Shown here: piece by piece, positions 1 to 5,444 of the stretch | How positions within the stretch are numbered: the first letter of the stretch is position 1 | How the letters are laid out: each line of letters opens with the position of its first letter | Source: an uncultured Myxococcales bacterium | GTDB lineage: Bacteria > Myxococcota_A > UBA9042 | Direction: 5' to 3' | Length of the DNA: 7,396 bases | Assembly (NCBI GenBank): GCA_937915965.1 | Contig: CALGHC010000374.1 | Location: forward strand, 1 to 7,396 | Notes under the pieces: model-generated | The model's database searches: none | What the model saw: only the letters and a program-made list of their open reading frames with translations | Told to the model about the DNA's origin: nothing | Made by a program: the position numbers and the translations under genes

Positions 1-13
1 CCGCCGGCCGCGA

Positions 14-32
14 GGGTGCCCGGCGGGCACCC
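14..32. repeat. Perfect 8-bp inverted repeat (hairpin), possible terminator of an upstream gene
   Basis: GGGTGCCC at 14-21 and GGGCACCC at 25-32 are exact reverse complements separated by the 3-nt loop GGC, giving a very stable GC-rich hairpin. No T-tract follows on either strand within what is visible, so it is not a canonical intrinsic terminator. It sits about 115 bp before the peptidase start and may end transcription of a gene lying left of the window. Function is inferred only from structure and position. Confidence 0.4.
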
Positions 33-136
33 GCCCGTCCAGGCGCGATCGCGAGGCACAGCGGGAGGCGCCTTGCCGCCCCGATCGCCATGCGGCACCA
101 TCCGCGCCGCCCGCTGCTTCCCTCGCGGCGGCACGC

Positions 137-141
137 AGGAG
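137..141 (+). promoter_or_regulatory. Ribosome binding site of the M32 carboxypeptidase gene
   Basis: AGGAG lies 7 nt before the ATG at 149. This is good Shine-Dalgarno spacing and supports that ATG as the start rather than any downstream Met codon. Confidence 0.7.
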
Positions 142-148
142 TCCGCCC

Positions 149-1663
149 ATGCCGACCGCCGAGACCTACGCCGCTGTGGCGACCCGCCTCGCCGACCTGA
201 CCGCGCTCGAAGAGGTCGAACAGCTGCTGTCCTGGGACCAGGAGATCACCATGCCGCGCGGGGCGGCGCCCGAACGGGGCCGGCAGATGGCGACGCTGGC
301 GGCGTTGCGCCACGACAAGGCGACCGACGCGAGTCTCGGCGCGCTGCTTGAGGAGCTCGCGGCGGATGACCGCCTTGGCGGCGGCCTCAACGAGACCGAG
401 CGAGCCAACATCCGAGAAGCGCTGCGGGACTACCGACGCGCGACCCGCGTGCCGGCGGCTCTCGTGCGGCGCTGGAGCGAGACGGTGGTGCGCGCCCACG
501 AGATCTGGGTCGACGCCCGCGCCAATGACAACTTCGCTGCGTTCGCGCCGGTCCTCGGCGAGCTCGTCGAGCTCGCCCGCGAGCGCGCCGCCGCGATTGA
601 TCCCGAACGAAGTGCCTACGACGTGCTGCTCGATGAGTTTGAGCCCGACATGACGATGGCCAGGCTCGACCCGATCTTCGACCGCCTCAAGGGCTTCCTC
701 GTCCCTTTCCTCGCCGAGGTGCGCAGTCGGCCACAACCCGAAGCGGGCTTCATGGCCACGCCGGTTCCCGTCGATCAGCAGGCTGCGGTCGGTCGCGAGA
801 TGGTCGCGCGCATGGGCTACGCCTTCGACAACGGCCGAATTGACACGGCGGTGCACCCGTTCTGCGGGGGTGGCGGGCCGTTGGACGTTCGCATCACGAC
901 CCGATACAGCGAGACCAACTTCGTTCAGTCGCTGCTCGCGCTGATCCACGAGACCGGGCACGCGCTCTACGAACAGGGCCGAGACACGTCCTTGCCCGGC
1001 CAACCGGTCACGCGGGCGCGTTCGATGGGCGTACATGAGAGCCAGTCGTTGCTGTGGGAAAACCAGGTCGCCCGCTCCGAGGCGTTCTGGCATGCCAACT
1101 ACGCTTGGTTGTGCGGGCACTACCCGTTTCTCGCCGGGGTGCCACGCGCGGATTTCGTGGCCGCGCTCAATGGCGTCGACTTCAACAACTTGATCCGGGT
1201 CGAGGCCGACGAGCTGACCTACCCCATGCACGTGATCCTCCGCTACGAGATCGAGCGCGACCTGTTCGCTGGACGGGTCGCTGTCGCCGACCTGCCTGCG
1301 TTGTGGAACGCCAAGATGGTGGAGTACCTCGGCGTGCGTCCAGACAACGACCGACTCGGCGTGCTGCAGGATATCCACTGGGCCATGGGTGCGTTTGGCT
1401 ATTTTCCCAGCTACAGCCTCGGCGCGCTGACAGCGGCACAGGTCATGGCGGCCGTACGGCGTGACGTCATCGACCTCGACGAGCGCATCGCTGGTGGCGA
1501 CCTCGTCACGTTGCGCGAGTGGTTGCGAACCCGCATTCACCGCGAGGGGTCGCGCTACTCGACCGACGAGTTGATCGCCCGCGCCAGCGGAACGCCGCTA
1601 TCCGCCGACGCGTTCATCGCCTACGCGCGAGAACGCTACGGCCGCCTCTACGGGATGGCTTGA
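149..1663 (+). CDS. Carboxypeptidase Taq, M32 family zinc metallopeptidase
   Basis: This 504-residue protein is a cytoplasmic-type metallocarboxypeptidase that removes C-terminal amino acids from peptides. No signal peptide is visible, and the length matches the roughly 500 residues usual for M32. All signature motifs of the family are readable in order: HPF at 236-238, DVRITTRY at 246-253, HETGH at 267-271 (the HEXXH zinc site with E268 as general base), HES at 296-298 (E297 the expected third metal ligand), IRVEAD at 349-354, GVLQDIHW at 404-411, and GYFPSYSLG at 417-425. The N-terminal part (LLSWDQEITMP near residues 27-37) is also typical. Nothing is truncated or mutated, so the enzyme should be active. 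The start is set by AGGAG 7 nt upstream. The gene stands alone on its strand and converges on the glycosyltransferase gene. A role in peptide turnover is inferred from the family; the physiological substrate cannot be read from sequence. Confidence 0.95.
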   Translation: MPTAETYAAVATRLADLTALEEVEQLLSWDQEITMPRGAAPERGRQMATLAALRHDKATDASLGALLEELAADDRLGGGLNETERANIREALRDYRRATRVPAALVRRWSETVVRAHEIWVDARANDNFAAFAPVLGELVELARERAAAIDPERSAYDVLLDEFEPDMTMARLDPIFDRLKGFLVPFLAEVRSRPQPEAGFMATPVPVDQQAAVGREMVARMGYAFDNGRIDTAVHPFCGGGGPLDVRITTRYSETNFVQSLLALIHETGHALYEQGRDTSLPGQPVTRARSMGVHESQSLLWENQVARSEAFWHANYAWLCGHYPFLAGVPRADFVAALNGVDFNNLIRVEADELTYPMHVILRYEIERDLFAGRVAVADLPALWNAKMVEYLGVRPDNDRLGVLQDIHWAMGAFGYFPSYSLGALTAAQVMAAVRRDVIDLDERIAGGDLVTLREWLRTRIHREGSRYSTDELIARASGTPLSADAFIAYARERYGRLYGMA

Positions 1664-1691
1664 GCGCGAGCCCAGCCGGAAGCGACCAGCG

Positions 1692-2420
1692 CTACCGCCG
1701 CCGCAGACGACCGCTGATCATCGTTCGCAGGATGCGTAGGCCATTGCGCACGCGCCTGAAATCGGTCTCTCCACCGCCCCGCGGGTAGCGTTCCACAGGC
1801 ACCTCGACCACGCGCAGGCCGCTTCGCAACAGCGCCGCGAGCATCTCCGTCTCGATCTCGTATTCGACGCTGCTCAGCTCCAGACCGCGGGCCAGGTCGC
1901 CACGGACCGCGCGAAAGCCGGCCTGACTGTCGGTGATGCGCGCGCCGTAGAGCAGGTCGAGCAGCCCGGTAAAGGCCAGGTTTCCCAACCTGTTGGGCAG
2001 CGAGATCGCGCCGCGGTGGAGCCGGCCGATGAACCGTGATCCATTGACCATCGCTACGCCGTCGCCGGTGGCAGCAAGCAGGAGGGTGATGTCGGCGGGG
2101 TCATCCTGGCCGTCGGCGTCGATCAAGACCAACCAGTCGCCATGTGATGCCTGGATCGCAGTACGCAGGGCGACGCCCTTGCCGCGATTGGGGTGGAGCC
2201 GAATGACCCGAGCGCCAGCGGCCTCGGCGAGCGCGGCGGTGGCGTCGCCCGAACCGTCGTCGACCACAACGACCTCAAGCGCATCGGGCAGGACGGTGCG
2301 AACCCCTGCAATGACCGAGGCGATCGTCGCAGCCTCGTTGTGAGCCGCGAGCAGAACGCTCACCGTGCCTTTCGACCCTGGGCGGTCGGCGGCAGTGGTA
2401 GAGGAAGCAAGGGAGGGCAT
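1692..2420 (-). CDS. Family 2 glycosyltransferase (dolichyl/polyprenyl-phosphate sugar synthase-like)
   Basis: This protein of about 242 residues is a GT-A fold glycosyltransferase predicted to move a sugar from a nucleotide donor to a lipid-phosphate or other envelope acceptor at the cytoplasmic side of the membrane. Numbered from the Met at 2420, the visible elements are the first beta strand SVLLAAHNEA at 21-30, VDDGSGD at 53-59, NRGKG at 78-82, the metal-binding DADGQDD at 101-107, and DSQAGFR at 164-170. This pattern matches the DPM/DPG-synthase-like branch of GT2. No C-terminal membrane helices are present; the protein ends in a basic tail rich in Arg, so it may sit on the membrane peripherally. 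The reading frame stays open to 2558, but the extra 46 residues look non-coding and contain a candidate promoter, so I prefer 2420. A GTG at 2363 preceded by GAAAGG, starting right at the first beta strand, is a reasonable alternative. Donor and acceptor are unknown, and no glycan cluster lies beside it. Confidence 0.9.
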   Translation of the reverse strand: MPSLASSTTAADRPGSKGTVSVLLAAHNEAATIASVIAGVRTVLPDALEVVVVDDGSGDATAALAEAAGARVIRLHPNRGKGVALRTAIQASHGDWLVLIDADGQDDPADITLLLAATGDGVAMVNGSRFIGRLHRGAISLPNRLGNLAFTGLLDLLYGARITDSQAGFRAVRGDLARGLELSSVEYEIETEMLAALLRSGLRVVEVPVERYPRGGGETDFRRVRNGLRILRTMISGRLRRR

Positions 2421-2488
2421 GAACTGCTCGTGGGTCGGATGACTCAGACCGCGGACCGGGTATGCGGCGGCGGGACGGTGGGAGGGAG

Positions 2489-2518
2489 AGAATCGTCGGC
2501 CATAGGGGGGAAGGTCAA
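2489..2518 (-). promoter_or_regulatory. Candidate sigma70-type promoter for the glycosyltransferase gene
   Basis: On the minus strand TTGACC (2518-2513) is followed 18 nt later by GATTCT (2494-2489). The -35 is close to consensus and the -10 is poor. Transcription would start near 2482, leaving a leader of about 60 nt before the ATG at 2420. If real, it excludes the longer reading frame beginning at 2558. The call rests on hexamer match and position only. Confidence 0.28.
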
Positions 2519-2530
2519 CGGCCCCACGCC

Positions 2531-2550
2531 CCATCCCGCCCCATCCCGCC
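2531..2550. repeat. Two tandem copies of a 10-bp unit in the divergent control region
   Basis: CCATCCCGCC occurs twice head to tail at 2531-2540 and 2541-2550, and the preceding bases partly continue the pattern. It lies between the glycosyltransferase and PilZ-TPR genes. It could be a protein binding site or simple replication slippage in GC-rich sequence; nothing distinguishes these. Confidence 0.5.
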
Positions 2551-2584
2551 GAATCCACGGGCCACGGTTGACTGCGCGTTTGAC

Positions 2585-2614
2585 TTGCCGATCAGACCGG
2601 GTCGTGGCTATCTT
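2585..2614 (+). promoter_or_regulatory. Candidate promoter for the PilZ-TPR gene
   Basis: TTGCCG at 2585-2590 and TATCTT at 2609-2614 are 18 nt apart, and transcription would begin about 38 nt before the ATG at 2659. Two TTGACT hexamers at 2568-2573 and 2580-2585 overlap the upstream edge, 12 bp apart, and may be alternative -35 boxes or operator half-sites. Both promoter hexamers are imperfect, so the call is tentative. Confidence 0.27.
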
Positions 2615-2658
2615 TCGCCGGTCAGCACCGGCCTCGGGGCGACCTGGAGTGTTCATTC

Positions 2659-3816
2659 ATGACCAAAAAGCGCCTGTTTACGCGACATCCGATCATGCTT
2701 GAGGTCACCGTGCGGGACGGCGACGCATGGACGAAGCTGGTGACCGCCGATATCTCGAGGCGCGGTGTCTATCTGTGCACAGAGCGGCCTGCGGCTCTCA
2801 ACCGAATTGTCCAACTGCGAATGGCGCTGCCCGATGGCGGCCGCATCGAGGTGATGGGGCGCGTGCGCCGCACGGCAAAGGACAAGACCGAGGACCCGCT
2901 CGGCGCCGGCATGGGCATCGAGTTCTTCGCTCTCTCGGACAAGGATCGTGACCTGTGGGACGAGTACATCTTCGAGCAGCGCAGACGCGGGCAGGCGGCC
3001 GGCAACGACTTCGCCGAGACCAGCCAGATCCTGCGCGACGCCGTCGCGCCCAAGGAGCTGCGCGATCTCTTGCAGGCAATGCGGTTGGCCGGCGACCTGC
3101 GTGACCCCGAATCGGGCGGGACGCCCGCAGCAGGCGCAACGTCGGCTCCCGTAGCGGGGCCGACAAGCGGCGCCGCAGCGACCGACTCAGGCGCCAAGGC
3201 TGCCGCGCCGGCCCAGACGAAGACACGGACAGTGTCGGTCCGCCCCGGCAACGCCGACCGACTCGCCCAGCTCGCCGAGAGATGCCGCGCCGCCTCGACG
3301 ATCTTCCTGCGGACGGCGGTTCCGTTTGCACACCGTCAGGCGCTGGACATCGCGCTCGTCCATCCCGAGAGCGACGCCGAATTCCTCCTGCGCGGCAGCG
3401 CGGAGCGGGTGGTGACCGCCGATGATGGCACCTATGCGGGCGTTCAGGTGCGCCTGCCACAGCTCGACGCCGCACAACGAGTTGCATTCGATCACTTCGT
3501 CAGCACCGGCCAGCCGGACGGCGAATCGGACGCTCTGGTGGGCACGGAGAACACCTACGTCGCCGGTCTGAGGACCGTTGTCGAGGCAGCCCCAGGATCG
3601 GCGATGGCCCACGCCGAGCTCGGCTGGGCCCAGCTGATCGACGAGGACAAGCCCGAGGCGGCCGTTGAGAGCTTCCTCGCCGCGATCGAACTCGACGACC
3701 GGTTCGCCCCAGCGCATCGTGGCCTCGCGCTCGCCTACGCCCTCGCGGGCGACCCCGCGAGGGCGCGGGCGTTCGGCAGGATCGCCCGCGATCTCGAGGT
3801 ATTCGCGCGCACCTGA
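2659..3816 (+). CDS. PilZ domain c-di-GMP receptor with a second PilZ-like domain and C-terminal TPRs
   Basis: This 385-residue protein is predicted to be a soluble sensor of the second messenger cyclic di-GMP. The N-terminal domain (about 4-107) carries both binding motifs: RLFTR at 5-9 (RxxxR) and DISRRG at 31-36 (DxSxxG). Residues about 152-190 are an Ala/Pro/Gly/Thr-rich linker. Residues about 192-283 resemble a second PilZ barrel, with TIFLRT at 214-219 where PilZ proteins have the segment after the DxSxxG loop, and a GVQVRLPQLD stretch followed by an FDHFV helix. RxxxR and DxSxxG are absent there, so it probably does not bind the nucleotide. Residues about 316-383 form two tetratricopeptide-like helical pairs (ELGWAQLIDE..., HRGLALAYAL...), preceded by a partial one, suggesting protein-protein contact. 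TGGAG 9 nt upstream supports the start. The output, such as motility, exopolysaccharide or envelope control, cannot be named; the neighbouring lipoprotein gene may be unrelated. Confidence 0.92.
   Translation: MTKKRLFTRHPIMLEVTVRDGDAWTKLVTADISRRGVYLCTERPAALNRIVQLRMALPDGGRIEVMGRVRRTAKDKTEDPLGAGMGIEFFALSDKDRDLWDEYIFEQRRRGQAAGNDFAETSQILRDAVAPKELRDLLQAMRLAGDLRDPESGGTPAAGATSAPVAGPTSGAAATDSGAKAAAPAQTKTRTVSVRPGNADRLAQLAERCRAASTIFLRTAVPFAHRQALDIALVHPESDAEFLLRGSAERVVTADDGTYAGVQVRLPQLDAAQRVAFDHFVSTGQPDGESDALVGTENTYVAGLRTVVEAAPGSAMAHAELGWAQLIDEDKPEAAVESFLAAIELDDRFAPAHRGLALAYALAGDPARARAFGRIARDLEVFART
3738..3765. repeat. Perfect 12-bp inverted repeat inside the 3' end of the PilZ-TPR gene
   Basis: CGCCCTCGCGGG at 3738-3749 and CCCGCGAGGGCG at 3754-3765 are exact reverse complements around the tetraloop CGAC. 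The hairpin lies about 50 bp before the stop codon, within the codons of the last TPR. No T-tract follows, so it is not a standard intrinsic terminator. Confidence 0.6.
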
Positions 3817-3876
3817 CGGCGTCAACGTCATCGCGTTGGTCGCTGCGGACTGTGGGGTGCGGGCGGGCCGCGCCGG

Positions 3877-3885
3877 TGCTACGCT
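3877..3885 (+). promoter_or_regulatory. Candidate extended -10 element for the lipoprotein gene
   Basis: TGCTACGCT provides a TGn extension followed by TACGCT, 25 nt before the ATG at 3911. Transcription would start near 3892 and just include the Shine-Dalgarno sequence. No good -35 box is visible at the right distance. A similar TGCTAGTCT lies upstream of the aldehyde dehydrogenase gene, which modestly supports both. Confidence 0.3.
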
Positions 3886-3900
3886 GCGCGCCGCCCTCTT

Positions 3901-3904
3901 GAGG
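3901..3904 (+). promoter_or_regulatory. Ribosome binding site that fixes the lipoprotein start
   Basis: GAGG lies 6 nt before the ATG at 3911. The frame is open back to 3665, inside the PilZ-TPR gene, but only the ATG at 3911 has this site and opens directly into a lipoprotein signal peptide. Confidence 0.6.
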
Positions 3905-3910
3905 TCCGCC

Positions 3911-5422
3911 ATGTCGCCAACTCGCCCCCTTTCCGTGTCCTTGCTACGCACCGCGCTCGCAACGCTGGCGGGAGTCGCAGTCGTCGGGACGAGCGTTGCG
4001 GGGTGCAGCAGCGGCGAGACCGGAGACGCGGCCGACACCGTCCCGGATTCCGCAGTCGATGCGGATCCCACCGATCTCGCCGACGCGGCCACCGCGAGCG
4101 ACGACGACGCGGACGGCGACGCGGGTGATGCGGCCGATGCGGCAGAGCCTGTCTGGCCAGACTTCAAGTTCGCGCCCGTGGACCTGCCCGCTGCGGGAAC
4201 GTCGCTGACACTCGAGGAGCTGCGCGTTCAGCTTCGCCACGCGACCTGCGAGTGGTACCGATTCTGCGTCCCGATTGGTTTGGCCTCGTTCGCCGACCGG
4301 GGCCATTGCCTCGCTGCGCTCGAGCGGCTCGGCGTCGGTAACGCGACATTCAACGGCCTGGCGGAATCGATAGCCGACGGGGCAGGCACGTGGGACGCCG
4401 CCCAAGCCGCGGCCTGCGCCGCAACCTTTCCTCAGCGCATCGCTGCATGTGGCGCTTTCGCGTTGCGCTTTGACCGGGAGCCGGCGTGTGCGGCGACCTT
4501 CACCGGCGAGGCGAGCACGGCGATGCCGTGCGCACGCAACGCCGATTGTTCGTCAGGGCTGTGTGGTATGGCCCATCCTGCGTGCGGCAGCGGCTACTGC
4601 GCCCTGCCGGCGGACGTCGACCTGCCCTGTGACTCCGATCTCGACTGCGGCGGCCCGAACCGCTGCGCGGACGGCGCGTGCCGCTCGCTCGTCCCGGGAG
4701 AGCCAGGCGATCCCTGCGGGCCGGCCGGCTTCGAATGCGCGCCTGGCGTGTGGTGTGACAAGCGCTGGGGCGCGGCGACCTGCGTTCCCCGCCTGCCTCT
4801 GGACTACCCCTGCGACCCCTGGGGCATTCCGTGCAAGGAGGCTCTCTTCTGCCAACCGACGGCCGCCGAGAACGTCGGCGCGTGCCGGCCCCGTCATGGC
4901 GTCGGCGGCCCGTGCACGGGCGACGGCTGGTGCCAGACCGGCCTCGCGTGCCTGATCCTCGATCCTGTCGTCGATCCCGGCGACGTTCCCGGCGACAGTC
5001 CCGGCGAGGATCGCGCCGAAGCGCCGCGAATCTGCCAGCCCCTGCCCCTACCAGGCGAGGCATGCCCCCATGACCGGTGCTACGGGATCGACAGCCACTG
5101 CGTCGGACCGGATCTTTCGCCGGTCTGCACATGGCTGCCCGAGGCTGACGAGGCCTGCGATTCGACGACGAGTCCCGGCGGCCTGAACTTCGAATGCGAG
5201 CCATCTGTCATCTGCGACCCGCACACCAAGGCCTGCGCCGTGCCGCTGCCCGCCGGCGCCACATGCGACAACGGCGACTGCGGCGAACATCTGTCGTGCT
5301 TCAAGGGCAAATGCACGGGCGCCATTGGCGAAGGCAAGGGCTGCAACGGCCAGAGCGCCTACCTGTGCACGGGTGGCACAAGCTGCTCGGGCGGCAAATG
5401 CAAGAAGCCGCAGTGCGATTGA
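3911..5422 (+). CDS. Cysteine-rich, lipid-anchored secreted protein of unknown function
   Basis: This 503-residue protein has a bacterial lipoprotein signal peptide: a basic N terminus, a hydrophobic stretch at about 9-28, and the lipobox VAGC with the lipidated cysteine at 32. Ser at +2 favours outer membrane rather than inner membrane retention. Residues about 33-79 are an acidic Asp/Ala-rich low-complexity spacer that probably holds the folded part away from the membrane. The remainder contains 44 cysteines, an even number consistent with full disulfide pairing in an oxidising compartment. They occur in recurring short modules such as PC-x(4-6)-C-x-SGLC and G-x-C-x(n)-C-x(n)-LxC, after an N-terminal region (CEWYRFC ... 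EPACAATFTGE) like that of Myxococcota/Bradymonadota cysteine-rich lipoproteins. No catalytic motif is recognisable. A 4-residue repeat (PGDV, PGDS, PGED) interrupts the modules at about 356-367. Surface binding or structural roles are possible, but no function can be assigned. Confidence 0.88.
   Translation: MSPTRPLSVSLLRTALATLAGVAVVGTSVAGCSSGETGDAADTVPDSAVDADPTDLADAATASDDDADGDAGDAADAAEPVWPDFKFAPVDLPAAGTSLTLEELRVQLRHATCEWYRFCVPIGLASFADRGHCLAALERLGVGNATFNGLAESIADGAGTWDAAQAAACAATFPQRIAACGAFALRFDREPACAATFTGEASTAMPCARNADCSSGLCGMAHPACGSGYCALPADVDLPCDSDLDCGGPNRCADGACRSLVPGEPGDPCGPAGFECAPGVWCDKRWGAATCVPRLPLDYPCDPWGIPCKEALFCQPTAAENVGACRPRHGVGGPCTGDGWCQTGLACLILDPVVDPGDVPGDSPGEDRAEAPRICQPLPLPGEACPHDRCYGIDSHCVGPDLSPVCTWLPEADEACDSTTSPGGLNFECEPSVICDPHTKACAVPLPAGATCDNGDCGEHLSCFKGKCTGAIGEGKGCNGQSAYLCTGGTSCSGGKCKKPQCD
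4975..5010 (+). repeat. Three imperfect 12-bp tandem units coding for a PGD-type linker
   Basis: TCCCGGCGACGT, TCCCGGCGACAG and TCCCGGCGAGGA follow head to tail and keep the reading frame. They encode PGD-V/PGD-S/PGE-D style tetrapeptides between two cysteine modules of the lipoprotein. The unit length of 12 bp is compatible with expansion or contraction by slippage without a frameshift. Confidence 0.65.
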
Positions 5423-5444
5423 TAGGCGGTGGCTCGGGCCTGGT

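Noticed and set aside
16..351. Plus-strand open frame of 111 codons before and overlapping the peptidase start
   Set aside because: It is Arg/Gly/Ala-rich with no domain, begins inside the hairpin at 14-32, and overlaps the peptidase in another frame, whose N terminus matches the M32 family.
557..577. 21-bp palindrome in the peptidase gene (10-bp arms around a single T)
   Set aside because: It arises from repeated GAG CTC codons for Glu-Leu in GELVELA. The hexamer GAGCTC is itself palindromic, so no separate function is needed.
3665..3910. Upstream extension of the lipoprotein frame into the PilZ-TPR gene
   Set aside because: The extension lies over conserved TPR codons, and the ATG at 3911 has GAGG upstream and opens a lipoprotein signal peptide, which would be buried in the longer form.
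3187..4167. Minus-strand open frame of 326 codons across the PilZ-TPR and lipoprotein genes
   Set aside because: It is low complexity and Ala/Ser-rich, covers two supported genes and their control region, and has no domain or signal.
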